DNA of 64,000 nt from Diadophis punctatus similis (Eukaryota > Chordata > Lepidosauria > Squamata > Dipsadidae), in NCBI GenBank assembly GCA_023053685.1, contig JALIGW010000022.1, forward strand, positions 2,115,001 to 2,179,000. Direction: 5' to 3'. Below, piece after piece: positions 34,632-45,419 of this stretch. Below the pieces are notes generated by a model that was not told the origin of the DNA, ran no database searches, and was given only the letters and a program-made list of their open reading frames with translations. How positions within the stretch are numbered: the stretch's first letter is position 1; every line of letters starts with the position of its first letter. Both the position numbers and the translations under genes were made by a program.

Positions 34632-37600
34632 ATGATTTCTCCGAAAGCCTCGCTTCTGCTCTTTTTCCTCTGCCAAGGTAAGTAGTCCCGAGCGTGGTTT
34701 CCATCCCTTCCTTTCCCCTCCAGCCCGTCGGCTCTCCATCCCCGAGAAAGACGCGAGTGGAACGTCCCCTCCAAAGTTAAGCAGCCTCGTTGCAGCCCAC
34801 TGGCGGGGTTTCTTCTTGAACTTCAAATGCAGGTCGGCCAAGGAGCTCGATGGTCTCTGGTCATCTCCTCGGTTGGGACGTAGAATCTGGGTTTTGTAAC
34901 CATGTTCCCGAGGGTCCTTCCTGCTGGTTTCCCCCCACTTCTACCTCCCCAGGAAAGGCATAATTTTTGCCTGAAGGTAGCAAAACCGGGTGGGGGGGGA
35001 AAGGGTGCTTTTCAGAATGGATGGCCCCTTCCTCCTTTGGAGATCTCAAATGTTTTTTGTCCTTGAAGGAAAAGAATCTGACTTGCGAATGTATTCTAAC
35101 GGAATAAAAGAGTGGGATGGGACCTTGGAGGTCTTCTAGTCGAGCCCCCTGCTCAAGCAGGAGACTCGATACCGTTTCAGACTAATGGTTGTCCAAGCTC
35201 TCCTTAGAAACCTTCTATTAGAGTTAAAATATGCCTTCTTTCAGTTTTCTTTCTCAATCTGTTACCTTCCCACTACGGGGCTATAAGCCTTAGAATCATA
35301 AAGCTGGGAGGGACCGTGGAGGTCTTCTAGTCCAACCCCCTGGCCAAGAGAGTCTTCTCTTACCTGCTGGGGCTAATAGGAGTGTGAGTCCGCTCTACTT
35401 AAAACAGCAGGATATTGGAGAAGGCTGGTAGTAGGGTTTGCTTCTTTCATTCCAACGAAACCAACCAACACAGTAATCCTGCATAGCTTTGAAACTGGGA
35501 GTTGATTATCATATCGATCAGCTTCTTTTAAACCTTTCTGCCGGACTGACCCTCAACCTCTCTCAATCTCCTCCTTGAACGCTGCTCACTCTTCCCCAGT
35601 TGCATTAAAAAAAAAGCTTTCCATTTTTTTTCAAACTCACCCCCCCCCCGTTCCTTTTGTTCCCCCTCTTTCCATGGCTCTCTCCCAAAAATCCGCCTCC
35701 TTTCTAAAACGCCATGCGGAGTATATGACAAGACCAAGCTGTTATATTGGTAGCAGGGTTGATTCCCCCCCCCGTTCCGCTTAAATAAAGCAACTATTGC
35801 TTTAGATTCGGGGTTCGTCCCGATGAAGGCAGAGTCATGCTTGGGCCAGCGCTGCGCCAGTCGTGGTCTTCGGAACTTGGATGGGATTCCAATTCGAATA
35901 ATTTCAGCACCCTGGAGAGCGGCGCCTTTTGGTCCCAAGGAGGCTGAGACTTAAAATACTGTTTTTTGTTTTTGTTTTTCTATCCAGGCATTTCCCCCCC
36001 CCCCAAAAGCACTCTCAGCCCTCCTCTTTTCCGTTCCTGAAATACTTGGATGGTGTGAATGGGCTCGCTGCCTGGGTTTTGGCAACAGACTAGCTGCATT
36101 TTGTAGTTTGAAAGTTGGCCAAAAGGCTTGATGGATTTCTTGGGCAATGCAGTGTATTGGTTAGTTGTAATGGGAGATGGGTCGGTGTGATGTACACATT
36201 GTTTTTGTGCAGCCACGGCTCTTCCATAGCCGGCATTCCATCCCGGTTATAAAAGTGGTGTGGTTTTTTTGAGGCTAAATCAGGATTTCTAGGGAGCAGA
36301 TCCATTTCTAAATAAAACAATCGGGGAATTGTTCCTTTGTGTCTTTAGTTTTTAGGAGCTGCTATGGTCTAAAAGGAAAGGGTTTTGCTAAGTGCTTTAA
36401 GCAAGCATATCATAATCAGTGGAAAGGATGACCTAGTTTTATAGCTCCCTATTGGTGGTATTTAAATCATAAGGGAAATTAATTTTGCATTTTCAGGGTT
36501 TTTCCCCTGATGCTTCCAGCGTGCCCTTCCGTGTTGCCCCGATAGTTTTTTAATTAAAAAAAAAAGGTAATTCATAAATAAATGATTGCCCAGTTTCTGT
36601 CTTCTCTATCCTTGTTTTAAATCTGTTGTAAACCTTGGTGACTTTAAGATGGGTAGACTTTGGCTCCCAGAATTCCCTAGCTAGCATGCCTGGACTTCAG
36701 TTCCCAGAATTCCCCAGCGGAACAGCTTGCCACCAGAAGTTGTGGGTGCTTCATCACTGGAGGCTTTTAAGAAGAGACTAGACAGCCACTTGTCTGAAAT
36801 GGTATATGGCAGGGGTGAAATCCAGCAGGTTCTAACAGGTTCTGGAGAACCAGTATCGGAAAATTTGAGTAGTTCGGAGAACCAGTAGCAGAAATTTTGA
36901 GTAGTTTGGAGAACCAGCAAATACCACCTCTGGCTGGCCCCAGAGTGGGGTGGGAATGAATATTTTGCAATATCCTTCCCCCAGGAGTAGGGAGGAAATG
37001 GGGATTTTGCAGTATCCTTCCCCTGCCACGCCCACCAAGCCACACCCCCAGAACCGGTAGTAAAAACATTTGGATTTCACCACTGGTATATGGTCTCCTG
37101 CTTGAATAGGGGGTTGGACTAGAAGACCTCCAAGGTCCCTTCCAGCTCTATTCTGATTGATTGAATTTTGGAGGGGGGAGGTCAAGCCAAAACTGAGAGG
37201 GCTGACGTTCTGGTAGTTTAGACGGTCAGCTCAGGGATTAAAAGCAATGACCAGGATTGCTGACTGTTACATAATTTTAATTCCTTGTTTTTAGTTTTGG
37301 TTCCAGTCCTTTGCCAGAGAAGTATTGTTCTTATAGCTGGCTGGGGAATTCTGGGAGTTGAGGTCCACAAGTCTTAAAGTTGCCACGTTTGGAGACTCCT
37401 GCTATAGAGACACCCAAGGCCAGCATTCAGCCAGCTGGAGGGGCCATCTCAATGATTAGGACTTAATGCTACAGAAATTCTCCAGCTTCCACCTTCACAT
37501 CTGCAAATCTAAAGCTGCGAGTACAGAGTTGAGAAAGATCAAGGAAGTGACTCCGTGCCAAGCAGATACTGTACATATATTCCTCGAATTTGGCAGCCTG

Positions 37601-40600
37601 TCCATAAGAGCTGAGATGCCCAGAGGGTGTTTAGGAGACAGCAGTGCTGATCAGCTCCCAAGTTTCTTATTCAGGTCAGGATTGAGCTCCTAAAATGAAG
37701 GAGGGCATCCCCCCCAAAATAAATAAACTCATTTATTTAAATAAACTCCAAACTCATGCAAACCAGTAAAGACCAGGAACCAGCAACACAACATGTTTAG
37801 AAGGGAACAGAGTTAATAGTGGGGGTGGGGGGTGGGGAGGGAGGGAGGAGCTGCTTCATTCTGGTTATATGATTGATGTTTTCTCTTCATTCAGTGTTAT
37901 TTTTTTTTGGGAATTGTTGTTGTGCAGTCTCTAGCATTATGTAAGTCTTATGTAAGTCAGACTGGCACACCTGAAAAACCTAAGTCCTTCTGTCTGTTTT
38001 CCTGAGCTGTTAAGAGTCTCAGCTCTTTGTGCCCGAGGGGAGGGGTAGAAACCCCCCCAGAGATGATTAACCCCATAATGACAGTCTTCTTTGCAACTGT
38101 CAATGGTCCTTTTTACGGAATTACAGAATAACAGACTTGGAAGGGATCTTGAAGGTCTTCTAGTCCAACCCCGTGACTTATTTTAAAAACCAATAGTAGG
38201 TCTGGTAAAGAGGACATCAAGAGGGTCTGGGGAGTTATTTAACATCAGATCATAAGCTGGCCAGAGTCACGGGACAGCGAGAGGGGCAGTGCGTCAATTT
38301 AAGAAGTAAATAATAAATTTTAGACATAGTCACTGTTCTTCCGACTGGAAAGAAGCTTTGCCTACCCCCTGCTGATATTTGCTTGAGACTGGTCCTGAGT
38401 GCAAAACCTAGCAAGCTAAACAAAGCACTGTGTTTTGCTACTGAAATTTAGGCATGTTTGAATATTTGGCAGGCTATAATGTTTTCTCTTTTTTCCCCAC
38501 AGCATTTTCACTACCCGTACCTACTCAACTGTCCAAGGAGGATGAAACGGTAAAGGGAAAGGGAGGGAGAGTGAAGGCTATACAGGTAGTCCTCGACTTA
38601 AGACTGCAATTGAGCCCAAAATTTGTGTTGTTAAGTGAGACACTTGTGACTTTTGTCCCATTTTACGACTTTTCTTGCCACGTGGCTTAAGGGAATCCCT
38701 GCGGTGGTTGAATTAGCAACACGGTTGTTCAGGGAATTTGGCTTCATCAGCATCATCAGCTTTTAATGACTCCATAATCCCTTGTGGGGTGGAGTCTGGG
38801 CAACTGAATGGAGCTAGCAGAATGTTTTTTAATGTCCGGTTACCTTTCCTGTCATCAATGAGGAGTTTTGTTCAGCAGATATATTCTCAGGGTGCCGAGA
38901 GAGAGAAATATTTGCCTCTACCTAGAATCGAACTCATAGCCTCCTGATTGTGAGGTGAGAGCTCCACCTCTAGGCCACTCTGTTCAGTGAATCTGGCTTC
39001 CCCATTGAAAAGAGACCTTCAAAATAGCTTCCATTACTAACTTGTCTTCTTCTGATTTTCTGGCCAGGTGATTAAATGTATCTCTGAAATCTTAGCAGAC
39101 ACCCTGTCCAGATCCAGCCCAATGCCGGTGACCAGTGACTGCATGAAGATCCTGAGGGAGGGTAAGTGGAGATTTGGGCACCTCCTCCTCCTCCTCTTCT
39201 GCAAATGACACTCCCTTCTAGCACTGATGATGTTATTTAGTTGGGTAGTGAAACGTCTGCAAAAAAATCACCAAGCTCAGTACCAGGGACACCACAGTCC
39301 TCCTCCTCCTCCTCCTCCTCCTCCTCCTCTCTGCATTGGGTAATGAAACATCTGCATGCTCAGAGAGCTCCAAGGACCCCACAGTCCTCTTCCTCTTCCT
39401 CCTCTCTGCACTCCCTTCTAGCACTGATGATGTTACTTAGTTGAGTAGTGAAATGTCTGCAAGAAAACCACCAAGTTCAGAATGCTCCAAGGACCACAGT
39501 CCTCCCCCCCCCTCTGCAAACCCCAGGGAGGCTCAGAGGAGACCCTCCCTAGTTTCTTGGGTGGTAAAGGAGACAGGGGGAACAACTGTAGTTTCAGACC
39601 TGCAAGATTCTTTAGCATTAGAGAAGAGCCGTGGTGGCGCAGTGGTTAGAATGCAGGCTAATTCTGCCCACTGTCAGCAGTTCGATCCTGACCGGCTCAA
39701 GGTTGACTCAGCCTTCTGAGGTCAGTAAAATGAGGACCCAGATTGTTGGGGGCAATATGCTGACTCTGTAAACCGCTTAGAGAGGGCGGTAAAAGTACTG
39801 TGAAGCGGTATATAAGTCTAAGTGCTAATGTTGTTCCTTTCCCCCTTCCACTTCCTTCCTCCCTCCCTTCCATGGTGCACAGTGGTTAGAATGCAGCATT
39901 TCAGACTAACTCTGCCCACTGCCAGGAGTTCGATCCTGACCGGCTCAAGGTTGACTCAGCCTTCCATCCTTCCGAGGTGGGTAAAATGAGGACCCAGATT
40001 GTTGGGGGCAAAGATGCCGACTCTGCAAATCGCTTAGAGAGGGCTGTAAAGCACTGTGAAGCGGTATATAAGTCTAAGGGCTATTGCTATTACAATGAAA
40101 TAGAATTCGCTCACCTGAGTGTGATGCCTACCTGATTTACCCCATGAGGCACCAATCTTGCAGGCCTAAGGGTGATGCTATCTCTTATCTGACCGTCCTC
40201 TTGGCAGCGTCTCTTTGTCCGGTCTCCCAAGCTCTTTCCCACCTTCCCTTCCCTTAACACTGCACGCTACGAGTTGCTTGCATTATGTGCACGCACGTGG
40301 ATTTGTTAATCTCCATTTCAGACGACAGAGTCCTGACGATGCTCCATCATCGGCATCTGCTGACAGAGTTGGAGGAACTCGCCCATCAAGGTAAGCAACT
40401 CAATTCGTGAGTTGGGTTCTTTGCTAGGTGAAGATGGAAGGTAAGTAAGGGGGCCCTTTTAGGCTGCTATCTTGGGTCCACTTGTGCCTGGGTGTCTCGG
40501 GGAGGGGGACTCAGGAGCTGCACTCTGGACCACTATCTTTCTCCTGGAAAAGAACCCACTGGAAGTTCTACCTTTCTCCTGGAAAAGAACCCACTGAAGA

Positions 40601-42878
40601 ATGCACTGTTCATTAAGCACTTATGTATATTAAAGAAAAATGCATAAATTAAAAAAAATTATAACAATAGGAGGAGGTAGTAAAGAAGATAAGGATAAAT
40701 AATACTACTACAGCCATAGTACTACATGGGTAAACATAGATAGACGTTAGACCAGTGTTTCTCAACCTTGGCAGTTTGAAGATGTGTGGACTTCAACTCC
40801 CAGAATTCCCCAGCCAGCGTTGCTGGCTGTGGAATTCTGGGAGTTGAAGTCCACACATCTTCAAACTGCCAAGGTTGAGAAACACTGCGTTAGACAGCAC
40901 TGTGAGAATTCCAGAATTCAGAATTGGCAGAATGATGGCACAAGGGAAAGAATTGTCCCAGTGATATTTTTTTACTTTTAACGTTTACTTTTTTTTGTTC
41001 AATGTCTTCCATTCGTTTCCAGAAAATACAAAGCATCTCTTGGCCCATGAATCCAACCCCAATTCTTGGGAAGAAAAGCAACAAGGAGAACTCAAAAAGA
41101 GGGATGAGCCTGCCCAACAGAAGGAAGCTGCCCCTGAGGAGATGGAAGAGCACGCTGGTGAAAAGAAAGAAGAGGAGAAGGAGGAGGAGGAAGTCATGAA
41201 GAAGAAGGATGAGAAAACTAAAAACCCAAAGGAGAAAATCAACATCTCCCGTGAGGAAGATCTTCGAGATGCTTTGAAGGAACGGGATGAAGAGGAAGAG
41301 GAGGAGGAGGAGGAGGAGGAGGGAGAAATAAAGAAGAGAGCCTCCTCAGAGACGTGGCACTCCAAGGAATATTTTGGCCACGTCAAGAAAAGAGGTCCTA
41401 GGCCGCCCAAAGTCAGAAAGGGAATGCTTCAGGGAGACGAAGGAAGCCAGGAGAGGCAGGAAATGGGCAAGAGACGCTTCAGGATGGACGAGGAAGAGAG
41501 AGATGACACCTCAGAAGAAGAGGAGAAGAAGAAATACCATCCTGGAGGACACAGCGATGATGAGAAGTGGGAGGAAGAAGAGAGGAGATCCGCCGTGGCC
41601 AAGAGGGTGGCGGAGAAGGCCAGCGACGAGGAGACGGCTCAGTTTGAAGAGGAAGAACAAGAGAAGGGTCTTAAAAGCTCCAAGTCCAAGACCCACCTCC
41701 ACAAAGGGTGGACGTCATGGCAGGAAGAAGCAGAGGAGGAAGAAGAGAAGAACCACAACAAGGTGAGACACGACCACCACCATCCATCGGTTGACTTGGA
41801 CCTCAAGAAGAGATATTGGAAGGATCAGGTGGATCTGAGGGGCAGACACCACACTCCTGAGGAGCAAGAGGAGGAGGAGGAGGAGGAGGAAGAAAAGGAC
41901 GCCAGGCAGAGGAAGGTTGGTATCAAGGAAGTGTCACTTTGAGGACCTATCAGCTAATTTGATTTTTTTTAAAAAAGGCTTCAAATTCAGTTTTGATGGC
42001 TTCTGCTTTAAAAAAAAAGAAGGAAGGAAGGGGAAATAAAATAGAAATAAAAGGAGCTGGGAAGATCTAGGAGGAAGTGAAGATTTAGGCTTCTAAAAAG
42101 TGTTTCTCCTAAATATGGATCCTTTAGGATAGGGGTATCCAACCTTAGTGATTTTAAAATTTGTGGACTTCAACTCCCAGAATTCCCCAGCCAGACATGC
42201 TGGCTGGGGAATTCTGGGAGTTGAAGTCCACCCATCTGAAAGTTCAATAGTATGATAGCCAAGGAATTCTGGGAGTTGAAGTCCATCCATCTTGAAGTTC
42301 AATAGTATGATAGCCAGGGAATTCTGGGAATTGAAGTCCAGAAGTTGTAAAATCACCAAGGTTGGTCACCCCTGCTTTAGGAGCCAATTGTCAGAGCTCC
42401 TTTGTCCTCCTCACCACGATTGTGATTCGCTTCACAACTATGGCCAAAATGCTCATAAACTCGGCCACGTCTCACTTAACAACTTATTTGCTTAACGATA
42501 GAAATTCCGGTTCCAATGACAGTCGTACGTTGAGGACTACCTCTATCCTGACATTGTCTCCTCCTTCAAAGGTGGTTTACAACACCCTTCGCCCTCTAAA
42601 AAAATCTTTCCTCAATTTGGAAATGGCGGGGCAGCCTTACATTTCTCAGCCCACGGTCATCCCGGCTGGGGAATTGTGGGAGTTGAAGTCCACGCATCGG
42701 AGCATGGAGAAGACGTAAATCAGACATATGCTGGATAGTTCCTCTTTTGTTTTTTTAACCGAATTTTTTTCTTACGTGTTGCTTTTCCCTTCAGGCTCCA
42801 GAGGTGGAGAAACTGGAAGAGATTGAGCGGGAGTTGAAGTGGGCTGCTCACAAGCTAGAAGAACTGAAGATGGGTTAA
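34632..42878 (+). CDS. CCER2: Coiled-coil glutamate-rich protein 2, a chromogranin-like granin
   Basis: Six exons (34632-34677, 38503-38549, 39068-39161, 40322-40390, 41023-41915, 42795-42878) join in phase to 410 aa. Residues 1-19 are a signal peptide (core SLLLFFL, likely cut before LPV). Cys36 and Cys57 are separated by exactly 20 residues and fall at mature positions 17 and 38, the positions of the chromogranin A loop cysteines; SPMPV lies inside the loop. Next comes HLLTELEELAHQ, then a Glu-rich middle with several KKR/KRR sites. KRVAEKASDEETAQF is the segment shared with mammalian CCER2. The last exon (EIERELKWAAHKLEELKMG) resembles the chromogranin A C-terminus. A role in secretory granules is inferred. 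The identity rests on this motif and on the location between NFKBIB and SARS2. Confidence 0.9.
35098..35345 (-). mobile_element. Two CR1-L3-like 3' fragments
   Basis: 35098-35215 (ggaccttggaggtcttctag, gagactcgataccgtttcag) and 35290-35345 (ggaccgtggaggtcttctag). Both are in CCER2 intron 1. Confidence 0.75.
36630..36716. mobile_element. hAT-like palindromic MITE fragment
   Basis: Two arms (ggctcccagaattccctagc and cagttcccagaattccccag) in the same direction, directly before the CR1-L3 copy. Confidence 0.65.
36717..37160 (+). mobile_element. CR1-L3 LINE 3' end, interrupted
   Basis: Sense CR1-L3 (ggaacagcttgccaccagaa to ttggactagaagacctccaa, ending ttctgattga), split at 36810 by a hAT-like MITE. 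CCER2 intron 1. Confidence 0.85.
36810..37085. mobile_element. hAT-like MITE (GGGGTGAAATCC family) with perfect TSD in CR1-L3
   Basis: Starts CAGGGGTGAAATCC and ends GGATTTCACCACTG. Identical gtatatgg flanks lie at 36802-36809 and 37086-37093. On the CR1 antisense strand this is the same 8-bp site hit at 27601 and 30721. Confidence 0.94.
37337..37400. mobile_element. hAT-like palindromic MITE, half copy
   Basis: Right arm only (ggctggggaattctgggagt, then cttaaagttgcc and ttggagactcctg). Confidence 0.65.
38123..38178 (-). mobile_element. CR1-L3-like 3' end scrap
   Basis: Reads 'acagaataacagacttggaa' and 'gaaggtcttctagtccaacc'. Confidence 0.65.
38583..39020. mobile_element. pogo/Tigger-like MITE in CCER2 intron 2, interrupted and truncated
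   Basis: Starts CAGGTAGTCCTCGACTTAAG after TA at 38583. After the SINE insertion it resumes at 38982 with 'gttcagtgaatctggcttcc' and stops before exon 3. Confidence 0.75.
38746..38981 (-). mobile_element. tRNA-derived SINE inserted in the Tigger-like MITE
   Basis: The antisense head has 'ctagaatcgaactcatagcc' (B box) and 'gctccacctctaggccac' (A box). Flanks gttcagggaatttggcttc (38727-38745) and gttcagtgaatctggcttc (38982-39000) match at 17 of 19, a retroposition duplication of the host element. Confidence 0.85.
39208..39500 (+). repeat. ACCTAGTTGGGT repeat, tandem copies with (TCC)n
   Basis: Three copies begin at about 39208, 39334 and 39415, the middle one partial, with (TCC)n/(TCT)n tracts at 39298-39330 and 39385-39405. 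CCER2 intron 3. Confidence 0.8.
39627..39833 (+). mobile_element. Sauria-type SINE
   Basis: Head agccgtggtggcgcagtggt, B-box-like cagttcgatcctgac, body 'ggttgactcagccttctgag', and tail 'gaagcggtatataagtctaa', which resembles a Bov-B 3' end. Confidence 0.85.
39872..40093 (+). mobile_element. Sauria-type SINE, second copy
   Basis: 5'-truncated (starts tggtgcacagtggttagaat) and complete at the 3' end (aagtctaagggctattgcta). It lies 38 bp after the previous copy in the same orientation. Confidence 0.85.
40753..40887. mobile_element. hAT-like palindromic MITE with perfect TSD
   Basis: Starts CAGTGTTTCTCAACCTTGGC and ends with its inverse GGTTGAGAAACACTG; the 135 bp are nearly self-complementary. 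Identical cgttagac flanks lie at 40745-40752 and 40888-40895. CCER2 intron 4. Confidence 0.97.
42133..42375. mobile_element. hAT-like palindromic MITE cluster
   Basis: One left arm and three right arms (aattctgggagttgaagtcc), two of them joined by the same 'gttcaatagtatgatagcca' spacer. This suggests local duplication of an arm plus spacer. CCER2 intron 5. Confidence 0.75.
42395..42542. mobile_element. pogo/Tigger-like MITE, right-end fragment
   Basis: Reads 'cgtctcacttaacaacttat' and ends cgtacgttgaggactacct. Confidence 0.7.
42661..42700. mobile_element. hAT-like palindromic MITE scrap
   Basis: ggctggggaattgtgggagt followed by tgaagtccac; about 90 bp before the last CCER2 exon. Confidence 0.5.
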
Positions 42879-43010
42879 ATCCCGTGGCCGACTCAGGAGC
42901 TGGGGAGGGTAGGAGAAATTCTAGCTATCAAGTAGCCCCCCCTCCTTTCTCTATGACCCTTGTATTCAGCTTGGCTTTAGACTGTTAAACTCAATTTTCC
43001 CTTGCTTGAT

Positions 43011-43016
43011 AATAAA
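43011..43016 (+). terminator. CCER2 polyadenylation signal
   Basis: AATAAA 133 bp after the stop codon; sequence downstream turns into repeat at about 43045. Confidence 0.8.
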
Positions 43017-43044
43017 GAGGAGAATATTTGTAGCTCAGGGTTGA

Positions 43045-43770
43045 ACTGTGGATTCCCGGGTGCTCTCTGAGCTTGGAGGTTTTCTTGCAGACCTTTCGCG
43101 GTCCAACTAGGGAACATCATCAGTGCTAGAAGGGGGTGGGGTATGTGGAGAGGAGGAAGAGGAGAAGAACTGTGGGGTCCTTGATGGTCTCCGAGCTTGG
43201 TGGTTTTCTTGCAGACATTTCATTACCCAGCTAGGTAACATCTTCAGTATTAGAAGGGAATGGGGTTTGCTCTGTTTGAATTTAAGTGGTTTGCCCTGTC
43301 TGTGTTGGTTTCTTGTGAGATCCTTGATGCTCTTTGAGCTTGGTGGTTTTCGTGCAGATGTTTCAGGACCCAGCTAGGTAACATCATCAATACTAGAAGG
43401 GAGGAGGGGTTGGTCTATTGATAGTTCCTTGATAAGGTTAAAGGAATTTGGGAGAAGGAATTACCAACTCAGACAAACATTTAATTACAGCCTAATCAAA
43501 GTAACGACCAAAAACACTCCCACCAACACTGAGAAGACAAGCCACTTGTATATAGACAGACAGCAAACACCACTCCCTTCTAGAACTGATGACACTACCT
43601 AGCTGGCTCATGAAATGTAAGAAAACCACCAAGCTCAGAGAGCACCAAGGAATGCACAGACCTCCTCCTCCTCTCCACATACCCCCTCCCTTTTAGCACT
43701 GATGTTGTTACCTAGTTGGGTAATGAAACGACCACCAAAAAAAAATCAACCAATCTCAGAGCGCGCCAAG
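43045..43770 (-). repeat. ACCTAGTTGGGT repeat cluster downstream of CCER2
   Basis: Three antisense copies (43045-43125, 43175-43260, 43310-43400) are followed by two sense copies (43575-43650, 43695-43780). The change of orientation rules out a simple tandem array. Confidence 0.75.
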
Positions 43771-43789
43771 GACCCGACAAATATCCGCC

Positions 43790-44600
43790 TGACTCGCATT
43801 TTGCCACAAAACAGGGAGTCCGTTGCTTCCCGGGTAAAGAGCTCGATCTGGCTACAGAAGACTGTTCTAGGAACATTTTGTTCCAAGCCTGTTTCCCATT
43901 GACCCCCTTCCTCAGATCTTTGCTTGTTACTCCCAGGATAGCTTTGATCATCTCCTAAAAGCTTAGTGCTACCCATGTATTTTGTTCTCTTTTTTCGATT
44001 GGCTGGTGGACAAATTTGCATTGCAACTTTTCTACGTCACAATTCCAGGGATGATCGAACAGGAACAAGGCTATCTTTTCTGCATTGTGCATCAAGATAA
44101 CAACAACAAAAAAATTCCGTGTTTTTCACTTTTGGCAACTTGAAGATGGGTGGATTTCGACTCCCAGAAATACCAAACGAGCATGAATTGAAATCCACCC
44201 ATTTTCAAGTTGCCACGGGTGAAGAAGAAGAAAAAAAGAAGCAACAATTCTGGGTTAAACGAACAGGGGCTCCCATAATCTCAAATTTCCACTCGTAATA
44301 GAGGTGACCTGTGGCATCTCAGTATTTTGCTGTCGTAAGCTTGCCTTTCTCCTAACAACTGCTGCAGTCGTTCTGCTGCACCGTTGCGTCAAATGTATTT
44401 TGAATCTGCACACACTGCAAATAAAAATAGTTGCCTAAGACGATGCTTGCTGTGTCTGTGTGTGAACTGGGGTCTCTTTGTGTCCTCCAAGGCAGCTGTT
44501 CCATTGTGGTCCGGCATCCAATGAGTCCATCTCTCCGAGTTGCTTTTAGCTTCTGCTTTTACACACACTTTAAGAGGGATGTGTCCCTGCCTCCAGTTAG
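43790..44600. other. CCER2-NFKBIB intergenic, little recognised
   Basis: Mostly single-copy-looking sequence with one MITE at 44125-44215. No exon was recognised. Confidence 0.35.
44125..44215. mobile_element. hAT-like palindromic MITE, degenerate
   Basis: Arms 'cacttttggcaacttgaaga' and 'ttttcaagttgccacgggtg' are inverted; the central cccagaattcc is eroded. Confidence 0.6.
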
Positions 44601-44603
44601 AAG

Positions 44604-44900
44604 ACCTACTTTGGTCTAGTGGTGAACGCACCAGGTTAGAAAATGGGAGACAGGGTATTATAGTTCCGCCTTAGGCACGAAAGCTGGCTTGGTGACTTTG
44701 GGCCAATTGCCAGGAGATTGGGAGTTCTAGTCCCACCGTAGGCATGAAAGTCAGTTGGGTGCCTTTGGACCACTCACTGTCTCTCAGCCCAACCCACCTC
44801 ACAGGATTGTTGTTGTGAGTAAAATAAGAGGCAGGTGTGTTGACATGTTTGCAGTCTTATTTGTAAAAATAATAAAGATGGGATAAATAAATAAAACACA
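44604..44900 (+). mobile_element. tRNA-derived SINE
   Basis: A-box-like tttggtctagtggtgaacgc, two 'ttctagtcccacc'-type modules and the tail 'aataataaagatgggataaa' with further TAAA units. Confidence 0.75.
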
Positions 44901-45090
44901 AACGCACCTCAGCTATCGAAAATCTGGCAACCGAGCAGCTTTCCATCCCATAATATCTGCGTTGAACGCCAGTTGAATGGGCAGAAATGTACAGGGGAAA
45001 TTTTACAACTGTCTCAAAGAAGGCTGTCATTACAGAAGAGCTCTGAGACCAACCCAGATTGGCAATATATTCTGCTTTGGGTGTGAAAAT

Positions 45091-45320
45091 AGCAATAGCA
45101 CTTAGACTTATCTACCGCTTCGCAGTGCTTTACAGCCCTCTCTAAGCGGTTTACAGAATCAGCATATTTCCCACCAACAATCTGGGTCCTCATTTGACCC
45201 ACCTTGGAAGGACGGAAGGCTGAGTCAACCTGGAGCCTGGTGAGATTCGATCTGCCAAATTGCAGGCAGCCGGCAGAAGTAGTCTGTAGTACTGCACTCT
45301 AACCACTGTGCCACCGTGGG
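45091..45320 (-). mobile_element. Sauria-type SINE, antisense
   Basis: Runs from agcaatagcacttagactta to the head complement 'aaccactgtgccaccgtggg'. A (GT)n tract follows at 45325-45350. Confidence 0.85.
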
Positions 45321-45324
45321 ATGG

Positions 45325-45350
45325 TGTGTGTGTGTGTGTGTGTGTGTGTT
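45325..45350. repeat. (GT)n microsatellite
   Basis: About 12 GT units directly after the SINE head. Confidence 0.9.
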
Positions 45351-45419
45351 TGTGGGTCCTCCTATCTGAGTTTGATGCCAAACTTTCAGGCAGCAGCAAT
45401 GAAAAGACAAAAACACACC

